Part shown: positions 28,444 to 37,337 of the stretch, in pieces
Numbering within the stretch: the stretch's first letter is position 1
How the letters are laid out: the number at the start of each line of letters is the position of its first letter
From: Thioalkalivibrio sp. AKL19
Lineage (GTDB): Bacteria; Pseudomonadota; Gammaproteobacteria; Ectothiorhodospirales; Ectothiorhodospiraceae
Assembly: GCF_000420165.1 (NCBI RefSeq)
Contig: NZ_ATUK01000014.1
Coordinates: 82,001 to 146,000 of the forward strand
Length of the DNA stretch: 64,000 nucleotides
Reading direction: 5' to 3'
The notes under the pieces: generated by a model
What the model was told of the DNA's origin: nothing
What the model saw: the letters and a program-made list of their open reading frames with translations, nothing else
The model's database searches: none
Position numbers and translations under genes: made by a program

Positions 28444-28761
28444 TTAGGGAGACACTGATTGGATTGCACGCTCGCGTTGGTACCCCCCCTGTTCCTGATG
28501 TGCAAGGCGCGAGACAAGGCGCGGTGCGCAGCCGGTAGTGGTTCTACCGGCAAGGGCCGCAACGCCGGATCGGGGAACAGGGGGCAGCAACCCCACAAGC
28601 CATTCAAAGCAGGGGCTCGGCCGCCCGTTTTTGATAACAACGGGCGCGCGCGCAGCGTTGCGGCTCCCTTGTGCAGAGTGACTGCACGGCAGTCGCCGCG
28701 CCTTGTTCGCACACAAAAGCGACTCGAGCGCGAGCGTGCAATCCAATCAGTGTCTCCCTAA
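28444..28761. mobile_element. 318-bp structured element with 33-bp perfect terminal inverted repeats
   Basis: The ends 28444-28476 and 28729-28761 are perfect inverted repeats (starting TTAGGGAGACACTGATTGGA). Inside, further complementary pairs nest: 28511-28524 with 28696-28709 (one bulge) and 28552-28565 with 28655-28670. Hairpins are 28532-28550 (CCGGTAG stem), 28622-28646 (8-bp CGCCCGTT stem) and 28680-28694 (GACTGC stem). The whole could fold as one long branched rod in RNA or single-stranded DNA. TAAG stands just outside the left end and again at 28759-28762, a possible 4-bp target duplication. Both strands hold an approximately 100-codon open frame. It resembles a MITE with no transposase. 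It ends 6 bp before the ubiA start. Confidence 0.75.
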
Positions 28762-28767
28762 GCCGCC

Positions 28768-29637
28768 ATGACCGAGCACGAACGCCTGTGGGAACTCGCC
28801 CGCCTGATCCGGCTGGATCGCCCGGTGGGCATCTACCTGCTGCTGTGGCCCACCTTCTGGGCCCTGTGGGTGGCGGCCGAAGGCTGGCCGCCAGCCTACC
28901 TGATCTTCATCTTTGCCGCCGGCGTGGTCCTGATGCGCTCGGCCGGCTGCGCAATCAACGACTACGCCGATCGCGACTTCGACGCCCACGTGGCGCGCAC
29001 GCGCGACCGTCCCCTGGCGCTGGGCACCATCACCCCGCGCGAGGCGCTGGGTACCTTCGTGGCACTCAGCGTGGTCGCCTTTGTCCTGGTGCTGTTCACC
29101 AATGTCCTGACCATCCTGTATTCCCTGGTGGCCGTGGCGCTGGCCGCCACCTATCCGTTTTCCAAGCGCTTCCACCACTTTCCGCAGGTACACCTGGGGG
29201 CCGCCTTTGCCTGGGCCGTACCCATGGCGTTCACCGCGGTCACCGGCGAGCACCCGCCCGAGGTGGCCTGGCTGCTGTTCGTAACCGTGCTGGCGTGGAC
29301 GGTGGTCTACGACACCTTCTACGGCATGGTGGATCGCGAGGACGACCTGAAGATCGGCGTGAAATCCACGGCCATCGCCTTCGGCGAACTGGACCGCCTG
29401 ATCACCGGGGGCCTGCAGGTACTGGTCTGGTTCGGGCTCTATCTTGTCGGCCAGCACGCCGGGTTCGGGGGGTATTACACCGCTGGTCTGGTGCTCGTCG
29501 CGATGCTGATGTTCTACCAGCAGTTCCTGATCTTCGAGCGCGAACCGGCCGATTGCCTGCGCGCCTTCAAGAACAACCACTACCTGGGCGCCGTCGTCCT
29601 GCTGGCGATGATCGCGGACCACCATCTGGGGGCATGA
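28768..29637 (+). CDS. ubiA: 4-hydroxybenzoate polyprenyltransferase
   Basis: A 289-residue inner-membrane enzyme that prenylates 4-hydroxybenzoate, the second committed step of ubiquinone synthesis. It shows both Mg-diphosphate motifs: N-D-Y-A-D-R-D-F-D (about residues 67-75) and D-T-F-Y-G-M-V-D-R-E-D-D (about 186-197). The start region L-R-P/ I-R-L-D-R-P-V-G-I-Y-L-L-L-W-P-T is typical UbiA, with eight to nine membrane segments and standard length. There is no visible ribosome site: the bases before ATG 28768 belong to the inverted repeat element. Transcription must start inside or beyond that element. Confidence 0.95.
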   Translation: MTEHERLWELARLIRLDRPVGIYLLLWPTFWALWVAAEGWPPAYLIFIFAAGVVLMRSAGCAINDYADRDFDAHVARTRDRPLALGTITPREALGTFVALSVVAFVLVLFTNVLTILYSLVAVALAATYPFSKRFHHFPQVHLGAAFAWAVPMAFTAVTGEHPPEVAWLLFVTVLAWTVVYDTFYGMVDREDDLKIGVKSTAIAFGELDRLITGGLQVLVWFGLYLVGQHAGFGGYYTAGLVLVAMLMFYQQFLIFEREPADCLRAFKNNHYLGAVVLLAMIADHHLGA

Positions 29638-29651
29638 CCCCGGCTCGCCGC

Positions 29652-30416
29652 TCACGCTCGCGCCAGGACCAGCCCCTCCACTCGCGCGGCACCCGCCTGC
29701 CGCAGCACCCCGGCCAGCGCCGACAACGTGGCTCCGGTCGTCGCCACATCGTCCACCACCAGGACATGCCGTCCGTCGAGGTCCGGCCCGTGCCACGCGA
29801 AGGCGCCCTTCACGTTGCGGCGACGCGCCTTGCGCCCCAGCGCCTGCTGCGAGTCCGTCGCACGCTCGCGGCGCAAACCCCGGTTGTCCAGCGCCACACC
29901 CCGCACCGCCGCCACACGCCGGGCCAGGACATCCGCCTGATTGAAGCCGCGCTCGCGCAGGCGCCCGCCGTGCAACGGCACCGGGATCACGAGATCGGCG
30001 CGGTGCCTGTCCGGGCCCGGGTTCAACCGACGTTCCGCCACCTCCTGCGCCAGCACCGCCAGAACGCGTTCCGCCCGCGTACTGGCGCCATGCTTGTAGG
30101 CCAGGATCAACTGGTCCAGGGGCCAGGCATAGGCCCACCCGGCATGCAGCGCATCCAGGGCCGGGGGCTGGCGGATACAGGTCGGGCAGACCCCGGCCTC
30201 CGGCAGGGGCAGCGCACAGGTCGGACACGGGTGATCCAGTGGCGGGAGATCCCCTTGGCAACCCGCGCAGACGGCTGGCCCGGGCGCCAGACACAGGCCG
30301 CATTGCGACGGATAGAGGGCCTCCCCAAGCCACTCGGCGCAGGCGGCGGCCCGGTCCCGCCAGCGGGTGGCCCCTGCGGGTGCGGGGCCCGGTTGCGGTG
30401 AAGGGGTCAGGGGCAT
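29652..30416 (-). CDS. ComF family phosphoribosyltransferase-like protein
   Basis: A 254-residue protein. The N-terminal part carries paired zinc-ribbon cysteines (C-G-L-C-L, C-A-G-C-Q, C-P-T-C-A, C-P-T-C-I). The C-terminal type I phosphoribosyltransferase domain has the PRPP loop V-L-V-V-D-D-V-A-T-T-G-A-T near residue 220 and R-E-R-G-F-N-Q. ComF proteins aid DNA uptake in naturally competent bacteria; elsewhere the role is uncertain. ATG 30416 is preferred for its AGAG upstream; ATG 30440 would add eight residues. It is convergent with ubiA and divergent from the biotin cluster, an arrangement shared with other gammaproteobacteria. Confidence 0.85.
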   Translation of the reverse strand: MPLTPSPQPGPAPAGATRWRDRAAACAEWLGEALYPSQCGLCLAPGPAVCAGCQGDLPPLDHPCPTCALPLPEAGVCPTCIRQPPALDALHAGWAYAWPLDQLILAYKHGASTRAERVLAVLAQEVAERRLNPGPDRHRADLVIPVPLHGGRLRERGFNQADVLARRVAAVRGVALDNRGLRRERATDSQQALGRKARRRNVKGAFAWHGPDLDGRHVLVVDDVATTGATLSALAGVLRQAGAARVEGLVLARA

Positions 30417-30452
30417 AATGGTATGCTCTGCTTTTTGCATGCAGGGTAGACC

Positions 30453-30911
30453 ATGGCCACCAGGACCGTCTCCGGGCGCAGCTCGCGGCGCGCCGCGTCG
30501 ATGTTCGATATCGGCAACCTGATCAGCGTGTCGATTGCCGGCATCCCGCTGTTCCTGGTGAGCAGCGAAGGCGTCGGAGTCGGTTTCATCATCGCCGCGA
30601 TCATGGGCATCGTTCCGCTGGTGCTGTGGTTCGGCGGCTCCATGCTGGTCTACGCCCTGAACAAGCACCATCCCGATCCGCGCGTCGGCCACTTCACGCA
30701 GTGGGCCGCCTATCGCTACTACGCCCTGATGGGCCTGCTGATCGGGGTCGCCACCTTCTTTCCGCCGGATCTGAACTACTACCGCGCCTACTGGGCGATC
30801 GCCGCGGCCATCCTGCTGCCGTGGACGATCTACGCCCTGTTCAATATCTATCGCGAGCCCTGGACGGACGTCGAGATCCCCGCCGAAGCCGACAAGGAAC
30901 ATCATCTATGA
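30453..30911 (+). CDS. uncharacterised membrane protein upstream of bioB
   Basis: A 152-residue protein I do not recognise. After a basic N-terminus (T-V-S-G-R-S-S-R-R) there are four likely membrane segments: about residues 22-40, 45-68, 88-105 and 110-130, with a soluble stretch between the second and third ([14 protein letters not shown]) and an acidic tail. ATG 30453 follows AGGG by 6 bp. Its stop overlaps the bioB start (ATGA), so it is translated together with biotin synthase. A transport or membrane-remodelling role in biotin metabolism is possible but unsupported. Confidence 0.7.
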   Translation: MATRTVSGRSSRRAASMFDIGNLISVSIAGIPLFLVSSEGVGVGFIIAAIMGIVPLVLWFGGSMLVYALNKHHPDPRVGHFTQWAAYRYYALMGLLIGVATFFPPDLNYYRAYWAIAAAILLPWTIYALFNIYREPWTDVEIPAEADKEHHL

Positions 30912-31903
30912 GCACGCCCCGCCACGACTGGAACACCGACGAGGTCGAGGCCCTGCTCGACCTGCCACTGAATGACCTGATCTTCCGCGCGCAGACCGTC
31001 CACCGCGAGCACTTCGACCCGAACGCGGTCCAGGTGAGCACGCTGCTGTCGATCAAGACCGGGGCCTGCCCCGAAGACTGCGCCTACTGCCCGCAAAGCG
31101 CGCACCACGAGGTCGAGATCGAGCGCGAACGCCTGCTGCCACTGGACGAGGTGCTGGAGGCGGCCCGCAACGCCCGCGCCCAGGGCGCGACCCGCTTCTG
31201 CATGGGGGCGGCCTGGCGCAACCCCACCGACAAGAACCTGGAGCGCGTGATCGAGATGGTCCGCGCGGTCAAGGACGAGGGCCTCGAGACCTGCATGACC
31301 CTCGGCATGCTGAAGGCCGAGCAGGCCAAGCGCCTGTCCGAGGCGGGGCTGGACTACTACAACCACAACCTCGACACCTCGCCGGAGTTCTACGGCCACA
31401 TCATCTCCACCCGCACCTACCAGGACCGGCTGGAGACCCTGGAGCACGTGCGCGACGCCGGGATGAACGTCTGCTGCGGCGGCATCCTCGGCATGGGCGA
31501 GTCGCGCCGCGATCGCGCGCGCCTTCTGCAGCAAATGGCGAACCTGCCAAAACACCCGGAGTCGGTGCCGATCAACCAGCTGATCCAGGTCGAGGGCACA
31601 CCGCTGCACGGCATCGAACATCTGGACCCGCTGGAGTTCGTGCGCACCATCGCGGTCGCCCGCATCCTGATGCCGGCCTCCTACGTGCGCCTGTCCGCCG
31701 GACGCACCGAGATGTCCGACGAGATGCAGGCCCTTTGCTTCCTGGCCGGCGCCAACTCGCTGTTCTACGGCGACACCCTGCTGACCACGCCGAACCCCGG
31801 CGAGAACCACGACCTGGCGCTGTTCGAGCGTTTGGGCCTGCACCCGGAGACCGGTCCGGAAGCCCCCGCGGAACCGGGTCAACCGGCCTCCGCGTCGGCC
31901 TGA
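30908..31903 (+). CDS. bioB: biotin synthase
   Basis: A 331-residue radical-SAM enzyme that inserts sulfur into dethiobiotin. The radical cluster motif C-P-E-D-C-A-Y-C (Cys 54, 58, 61) is present. So are the Cys of R-F-C-M-G-A-A-W and the Y-N-H-N-L-D-T-S and [12 protein letters not shown] elements that hold the [2Fe-2S] sulfur donor and SAM. Length is normal, apart from a 15-residue Pro/Ala/Glu tail. Second gene of the membrane protein-bioB-methyltransferase-bioF set, with a 4-bp overlap upstream and 12 bp to the next gene. Confidence 0.98.
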   Translation: MSTPRHDWNTDEVEALLDLPLNDLIFRAQTVHREHFDPNAVQVSTLLSIKTGACPEDCAYCPQSAHHEVEIERERLLPLDEVLEAARNARAQGATRFCMGAAWRNPTDKNLERVIEMVRAVKDEGLETCMTLGMLKAEQAKRLSEAGLDYYNHNLDTSPEFYGHIISTRTYQDRLETLEHVRDAGMNVCCGGILGMGESRRDRARLLQQMANLPKHPESVPINQLIQVEGTPLHGIEHLDPLEFVRTIAVARILMPASYVRLSAGRTEMSDEMQALCFLAGANSLFYGDTLLTTPNPGENHDLALFERLGLHPETGPEAPAEPGQPASASA

Positions 31904-31915
31904 GCCGACCGGCCA

Positions 31916-32668
31916 GTGGCGGGCGCCTTCCCCGATCATTTCTCGGCGGTGGCGACCGACTACGCCCGCCACCGCCCCGACTACCCCGCCGAGCTGTTTG
32001 ACTGGCTGGCCGCACATACGCCGCGACATGCGTGCGCCTGGGACTGTGCCAGCGGCAACGGCCAGGCCTCACGGGGCCTGTTGCCGTACTTCCCGCAGGT
32101 CGTTGCCACGGACGCCGCCCCGGCCCTTCTGGCCGCGCTGGAGCCGACACCCGGAATCCAGCTCGTCGCTTGCGCCGCCGAGGCGTGTGCGCTGGCCGAT
32201 GGCTCTGTCGACCTCGCCTGCGTGGCCCAGGCCGCGCACTGGTTCCGCCACCCCGAGTTTCACGACGAGGTCGCCCGCGTACTGCGCCCGGGAGGATTGC
32301 TGGCGATCTGGGGTTACGGCGTACTGCGCGCCGAGGACCCGGCGCTGGACCGCTTGCTGACCGACTTCCACGACACCACCCTGGCGCCCTGGTGGCCGGA
32401 AGAACGCAGCCACATCCGCAGCCACTACCGCGACCTGCCATTTCCGTGGCCCGAGATCGAGACCCCGACGTTTCGCATCGAGCGCCAGTGGGACCGCGAC
32501 ACCCTGCTCGGCTACCTCGGCACCTGGTCGGCGATCCGCCGTGCCCGTGCCGCCGGCCAGGACCCCCTGGCGGCGCTGGCCCCCGCCCTGCAGGCGCTGT
32601 GGCCCACCGCGACCGCACCGGCCCGAGTGCACTGGCCGCTCTTTCTGCGCGCGGGGCTGCGGCCATGA
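31916..32668 (+). CDS. SAM-dependent methyltransferase in the biotin cluster
   Basis: A 250-residue class I methyltransferase. Motif I reads A-W-D-C-A-S-G-N-G-Q-A-S (about residues 41-52), followed by V-V-A-T-D-A-A-P and V-A-Q-A-A-H-W-F, then R-P-G-G-L-L-A-I-W. The H-F/D-Y-A-x-x-R-P-x-Y-P start and A-x-H-W-F are typical of the trans-aconitate-methyltransferase-like group rather than classical BioC. Start is GTG 31916 and the stop overlaps bioF (ATGA). Because it sits between bioB and bioF it may supply the malonyl-ACP methylation normally done by BioC; this is inference from position only. Confidence 0.8.
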   Translation: MAGAFPDHFSAVATDYARHRPDYPAELFDWLAAHTPRHACAWDCASGNGQASRGLLPYFPQVVATDAAPALLAALEPTPGIQLVACAAEACALADGSVDLACVAQAAHWFRHPEFHDEVARVLRPGGLLAIWGYGVLRAEDPALDRLLTDFHDTTLAPWWPEERSHIRSHYRDLPFPWPEIETPTFRIERQWDRDTLLGYLGTWSAIRRARAAGQDPLAALAPALQALWPTATAPARVHWPLFLRAGLRP

Positions 32669-33846
32669 GCGACTCGCTGGAGCACGCCCTGGGACAGCGG
32701 CTGAGCGCCGCGCGCGAGACCGGGCGCTGGCGCCATCCCCGCGTGCTTGACGGTCCGCAACGCCCGGAACAGGTCATCGACGGCCGCCTCGTAGTGGCCT
32801 TCTGCTCCAACGACTACCTGGGCCTCGCCGCGGACCCGGCGGTGGCAACCGCCGCCCGCGAGGCGCTGGACCACTACGGCGTCGGCGCCGGCGCCGCCCA
32901 CCTGATCAACGGCCATACCCGCGCCCACGAGGAACTGGAACAGGCGCTGGCGCGCTTCACCGGGCGCGAACGCGCGCTGGTCTTCTCCACCGGTTACATG
33001 GCCAATCTGGCCCTGGTGCAGGCCCTCGTGGGTCGCCACGACACCGTGTTCGAGGACCGCCTGAACCACGCCTCCTTGATCGACGCCGTGCGCCTGTCCG
33101 GTGCGCGCAGCCAGCGCTACCGCCACGCCGACCCCGAACACCTGCGCGAACGCCTGGAGAAGGCACCCGCGACCGGGCAGCGCATGATCGTCACCGATGG
33201 CGTTTTCTCCATGGACGGCGACATCGCCCCGCTACCGGAACTCGCCGCCCTCGCCCGCGAGTTCGATGCCTGGCTGATGGTCGACGACGCCCACGGCCTG
33301 TCGGTGCTGGGCGACACCGGCGGCGGCAGTTGCCAGTACTTCGGTCTCGGCGGCGACGACGTACCGGTCCTGATGGGCACCCTGGGCAAGGGCTTCGGCA
33401 CCGCCGGGGCCTTCGTCGCCGGCTCCGAACGGCTGATCGAGACCCTGATCCAGACCGCGCGCCCCTACATCTACACCACCGCGATGCCGGCGGCCCTGGC
33501 CGCCGGCACGCTGGTGTCGGTACAAATCGTCGAGTCCGCACACGACCGGCGCGAGCACCTGCAGCACCTACTCCGGCGTCTGGGCGAGGGCCTGGACCAC
33601 CTCGGTCTGCCACACCCGCCACCGGTCACGCCTATCCAGCCGGTCACCCTGGGCACGGCGGAGCGCGCCAGCACCGTCGCCGAGCGACTGCTCAAGGCCG
33701 GTTTCCTGGTCCCCGCGATCCGTCCTCCGACCGTCCCGGAAGGCGAGTCCCGCCTGCGCATCACCCTGTCCGCCGCTCACACCGAGGCACAGGTCGACGC
33801 ATTGTTGCAGGCGCTGGAACAGGCTCTCAAGGACACGCCGTCGTAA
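32665..33846 (+). CDS. bioF: 8-amino-7-oxononanoate synthase
   Basis: A 393-residue PLP enzyme of the alpha-oxoamine synthase family that condenses pimeloyl-ACP (or CoA) with alanine in biotin synthesis. Visible: F-C-S-N-D-Y-L-G-L-A, the T-D-G-V-F-S-M-D-G-D and D-D-A-H-G-L-S cofactor motifs, and G-T-L-G-K-G-F-G-T with the Schiff-base lysine at 242. Length is standard. It ends the biotin run. bioH, bioD and bioA are not in the window, so the pathway is completed elsewhere. A palindromic repeat follows 24 bp after the stop. Confidence 0.97.
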   Translation: MSDSLEHALGQRLSAARETGRWRHPRVLDGPQRPEQVIDGRLVVAFCSNDYLGLAADPAVATAAREALDHYGVGAGAAHLINGHTRAHEELEQALARFTGRERALVFSTGYMANLALVQALVGRHDTVFEDRLNHASLIDAVRLSGARSQRYRHADPEHLRERLEKAPATGQRMIVTDGVFSMDGDIAPLPELAALAREFDAWLMVDDAHGLSVLGDTGGGSCQYFGLGGDDVPVLMGTLGKGFGTAGAFVAGSERLIETLIQTARPYIYTTAMPAALAAGTLVSVQIVESAHDRREHLQHLLRRLGEGLDHLGLPHPPPVTPIQPVTLGTAERASTVAERLLKAGFLVPAIRPPTVPEGESRLRITLSAAHTEAQVDALLQALEQALKDTPS

Positions 33847-33870
33847 CGCCGCGCGCCAGCTTCTAAGCTC

Positions 33871-33965
33871 CATTGCGAGGAGCAAAGCGACGAAGCAATC
33901 GCCATCCGGATGCCCCCGGAGAAATGATCGGCAGATTGCTTCGTCGCCTGCGGCTCCTCGCGATG
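33871..33965. repeat. palindromic intergenic repeat after bioF
   Basis: Arms CATTGCGAGGAGC... (33871-33900) and ...GGCTCCTCGCGATG (33934-33965) are near-complementary over about 30 bp around a 33-bp loop. The pair GAGGAGC-AAAGCGACGAAGCAATC / GATTGCTTCGTCGC is a palindrome type recalled from intergenic spaces of many bacteria. Between convergent bioF and radC it may act as a bidirectional terminator or mRNA 3'-end stabiliser. Confidence 0.8.
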
Positions 33966-34051
33966 ACCACTCGGTGCCGGACCAGTGGCCGGCAGCTCAC
34001 GGCGTTGCAACGCAGACGCGCGAATGAATCAGCTTCCCCCTAAAGCTCGCC

Positions 34052-34723
34052 CTAAAGCTCGCCGCGTTCGGCCAGGGAGACGGCCTCGTCGGCGACGATC
34101 ACGTGATCCAGGACGCGGATGTCCACCAGCCCCAGGGCGTCAGCCAGCCGGCGGGTGATGGCGACGTCGGAACGCGACGGCTCGGCCACGCCCGAGGGGT
34201 GGTTATGAGCCAGGATCACAGCCGCCGCGTTGTGGTGCAGCGCGCGCCGCACAACCTCGCGCGGGTGCACGGAGGCACCGTCGATGGTGCCGCGAAAGAG
34301 TTCCTCGAAGGCGATCACGCGGTGGCGGTTATCGAGGAACAGCACGCCGAAAACCTCGAAGGGATAGTCGCGCAGACGCGCCACCAGGAACTGCCGGGTG
34401 GTCCCGGGCGAGGTCAGGGCATCGCCGCGCGCGAGGTCCGCGGCCAGGTGCCGCCGTCCCATCTCCAGCACGGCCTGGAGCTGGGCGTACTTGGCCGCGC
34501 CCAGGCCCGGGGCCGAACAGAACCCTGCCTGATCGGCCTGCAATAAAGGCCGCAGACCGCCGAAACGGCTGAGCAGGTCGCGGGCGACATCCACCGCGCT
34601 CTTGCCGGCCACGCCGGTGCGCAGGAAGATCGCCAGCAGCTCCGCATCCGACAATGCGGCCGGGCCGCGCTCGATCAGCTTCTCCCGCGGGCGCTCGGCC
34701 GCGGGCCAGTCAGTAATCGCCAT
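34052..34723 (-). CDS. radC: RadC family JAB1/MPN-domain protein
   Basis: A 223-residue protein with an N-terminal helix-hairpin-helix region ([20 protein letters not shown]) and a C-terminal JAB1/MPN metalloprotease-like fold. The metal site is [14 protein letters not shown] near residue 173. Despite the name, a role in DNA repair is not established; family members are found in genomic islands and near DNA-processing genes. GGAGGTGGCA directly before ATG 34723 sets the start; a longer frame adds 25 residues without support. It appears monocistronic. Confidence 0.9.
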   Translation of the reverse strand: MAITDWPAAERPREKLIERGPAALSDAELLAIFLRTGVAGKSAVDVARDLLSRFGGLRPLLQADQAGFCSAPGLGAAKYAQLQAVLEMGRRHLAADLARGDALTSPGTTRQFLVARLRDYPFEVFGVLFLDNRHRVIAFEELFRGTIDGASVHPREVVRRALHHNAAAVILAHNHPSGVAEPSRSDVAITRRLADALGLVDIRVLDHVIVADEAVSLAERGEL

Positions 34724-35180
34724 TGCCACCTCCGTGTGGCCAACATACGGCTCAAGGCCGCTCCCTGGATACGTTCTTAGGACAGTGGCATCGTCCACAC
34801 CGGCAACCTGCGAGACAAGCCTCTGAACCTCAACCGGTCAGGTGTCCAGTATGACAAAGGATCCGACGAGTCGCCTGCAGGCCCCAAATTGAGATGCCCC
34901 TTCTCTGCCAAGTAGCAACGCCTAATTTTGAGTTCAAGCCCGCACGCTCACGGCGGGCCGGGCACCGGCAGGATCTCGCCCTGACCGCTCCCGAGACCCG
35001 TGGCCGAGATTCCACGCAACACCCTGACGCCGGACCCATGTGCCTGGAATCACGGACTTGCGACTCAAGAACCGTTCCGTCCAGCCGCTACAGTCCAGAG
35101 CAAGAGAAGGATTACTGGCCTCTTGTGCGTCAAGACACGCGCAAGAATGGGCGCAAAAAAACAGAAACGAGGGGACATCC
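34724..35180. other. intergenic region upstream of the chemoreceptor gene
   Basis: About 457 bp between radC and the chemoreceptor, both reading outward. It must hold both promoters, but I could not place a convincing sigma-70 or flagellar sigma-28 promoter. GC is lower near 34,910-34,935. Small open frames (for example 34894-35214) have no family features and no ribosome site and are not called. The ribosome site ACGAGGGG for the chemoreceptor is at about 35167-35174. Confidence 0.4.
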
Positions 35181-37217
35181 ATGGACGGCTTCTTCCATCC
35201 AGCCACCTGGCTAATGAATCGGTTCCGGTATCCGGTCAAGTTCGGGCTGATTTTTGTCGTGGTCCTGCTACCACTGCTGCTGCTCAGCGGTATCACCCTG
35301 GTCAATCTGAACGAAAGCATCCGCTTCGTGGCCAACGAACGTCAGGGGCTGGCCTATATCGAGGCCGCGCGCGAGCCAGTGGAATACATCCAGCAACATC
35401 GCGGGATGATGGCAGCCCTGCTTGGCGGCGACGAAGGTGCACGCGCCCGACTGCGCGAAATCGCACACGACGTTGACCAGGCGCTGGAAGCACTGGCGGA
35501 GGTGGACCGGGAAAACGGCGATGCACTGGGGACACGCCGCCAGCTGGACCGGATCCAAGAGACCTGGAAAGGGATCCAGTCGGACGGAGACACGATGGCA
35601 CCCGCGGAAAGCCTGCAACGCCACACCGCGCTGGTAGCCGACCTGCTCGACCTGATCGGCCATGTCGCCGATGCCTCCGAGATCACCCTGGACCCCCACC
35701 TCGACAGCTACTATCTCGGCGATGCCCTGACGAATCGTCTGCTGAACCTGACTGAAACCATGGGACAGGCCCGGGCGGTCGGCTCCGGCACGGCAGCGGC
35801 GGGCGAATTCACCGGGGATAGTCACATCCGTCTGGCGGTGCTCTCCGCCAACATGGAGGCCATCGCAGGAGATCTCGCGGCCGGCCTCGAAGCCGCATTC
35901 TCCACCAACCCTGCACTCGGCGAACGCCTGGGGGAACTGGTCGAGCGCAACGAAACCGCCGTAGGCGAATTCTCCGAAATCTTGCAGACGGAATTGCTGG
36001 ACGCCGACATGATCGACATCAACGCCCGCGAGGTATTCGACGCTGCCACCCGCTCGATCGATGCCACCTTTGCGCTGTACGACGCCACCGCCCCCGAGCT
36101 GCACGCTATTTTCGCCGACCGGATCCGCAGCGACACGCTCGTTCGCAACCTGGCAATCGCCGTGGTGGTGGGCGTCCTTCTCCTGCTCGCCTATCTGTTC
36201 ACCGGGCTGTATCGGTCGATCAAGAACAGCGTCGAACAGTTCAATGACGCAACCGAGCACATGGCGGGCGGGGATCTCACGACCCGGGTCACCATCCCCA
36301 CCCAGGACGAGATGCACGAGGTTGGGGAACGCTTCAACAGTATGGCCACACAGTTCGAAGCCCTGATCCAGCAGATCATCGGAGCCACCGAACAGCTCGC
36401 ATCAGCCTCCGAAGAACTGGCCACCGTCTCGCGCGAAAGCGCGTCCAACGTCGAGCGTCAACGCCAGGAGACCGACCAGGTGGCCACCGCGATGAACGAG
36501 ATGACGGCTACCGTTCAGGATGTCGCCGGCAATGCCGCCAGCGCCGCTGACACCACCCGCAATACCGACCGCGAGGCGAACAGCGGACTGGATGTGGTGA
36601 CTTCAAATTCCAAATCCATCGCCCAACTGGCCAGCGAGATCGAAAACGCCGCCGAGGTAATCAAGAGGGTGTCGTCGGATAGCGAGGCGATCGGCACTGT
36701 ACTCGACGTAATCAAGGGCATCGCGGAACAGACCAACCTGCTGGCCCTCAATGCCGCGATCGAAGCCGCTCGAGCCGGAGAGAGCGGACGCGGCTTCGCG
36801 GTGGTCGCGGACGAGGTTCGCACCCTCGCCTCGCGCACCCAGGATTCCACCCAGGAGATCGAGGAGATGATCGAGCGCCTGCAAAGCGGTGCCCGCGAGG
36901 CGGTCAAGGTGATGGATCACAGCCGCGAGCAGGCCCAGACGGGCGTCAACCAGGCCGACCAGGCCGCGAAGGCGTTGCAAGCGATCACGCAAGCGGTGAG
37001 CAACATCAGCGAAATGAACACACAGATCGCTTCGGCAGCCGAACAGCAAAGCGCCACCACCGAGGAAATGAACCGCAGCATCGTCAGCATCCGCGAGATC
37101 GCGGAGCAGACAGCCAGCGGTTCCGAACAGACCACCTCGGCCAGCGACGAACTGGCCCGCCTGGCCGCGGAGCTTCAGGCCCAGACCAGCTCGTTCACCG
37201 TCTCACAACGGCACTAG
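35181..37217 (+). CDS. methyl-accepting chemotaxis protein
   Basis: A 678-residue transmembrane chemoreceptor. Membrane segment 1 (about residues 17-39) and segment 2 (about 322-345) enclose a large periplasmic sensor of mostly helical character (H-R-G-M-M near residue 75, N-R-L-L-N-L-T-E-T). A HAMP domain (about 346-400) and coiled-coil signalling domain follow, with the conserved tip [15 protein letters not shown] near residue 514. It would signal to CheA/CheW, which are not in the window. There is no C-terminal N-W-E-T-F-type CheR tether. Ligand unknown. The start is set by GAGGGG 8 bp before ATG 35181. Confidence 0.93.
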   Translation: MDGFFHPATWLMNRFRYPVKFGLIFVVVLLPLLLLSGITLVNLNESIRFVANERQGLAYIEAAREPVEYIQQHRGMMAALLGGDEGARARLREIAHDVDQALEALAEVDRENGDALGTRRQLDRIQETWKGIQSDGDTMAPAESLQRHTALVADLLDLIGHVADASEITLDPHLDSYYLGDALTNRLLNLTETMGQARAVGSGTAAAGEFTGDSHIRLAVLSANMEAIAGDLAAGLEAAFSTNPALGERLGELVERNETAVGEFSEILQTELLDADMIDINAREVFDAATRSIDATFALYDATAPELHAIFADRIRSDTLVRNLAIAVVVGVLLLLAYLFTGLYRSIKNSVEQFNDATEHMAGGDLTTRVTIPTQDEMHEVGERFNSMATQFEALIQQIIGATEQLASASEELATVSRESASNVERQRQETDQVATAMNEMTATVQDVAGNAASAADTTRNTDREANSGLDVVTSNSKSIAQLASEIENAAEVIKRVSSDSEAIGTVLDVIKGIAEQTNLLALNAAIEAARAGESGRGFAVVADEVRTLASRTQDSTQEIEEMIERLQSGAREAVKVMDHSREQAQTGVNQADQAAKALQAITQAVSNISEMNTQIASAAEQQSATTEEMNRSIVSIREIAEQTASGSEQTTSASDELARLAAELQAQTSSFTVSQRH

Positions 37218-37337
37218 GACGTCGGCACGGTCGCCGCGAAGCGTGGCACCGGGATCGCCAAAAGGAGATCTGCACCGGCCTGGGCGACCCAGGATCACCG
37301 CTCGGTGGTGGCCAGGATCACTCCGTGCGGCGAGTGG

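Noticed and set aside
28459-28761. Open frames of 100 codons on both strands across the inverted-repeat element
   Set aside because: Both start and end in the inverted repeats, which explains their matching ends; no ribosome site or protein family pattern. Treated as DNA or RNA structure, not genes.
34894-35214. 106-codon open frame upstream of the chemoreceptor
   Set aside because: Overlaps the chemoreceptor start, no ribosome site and no recognisable fold.
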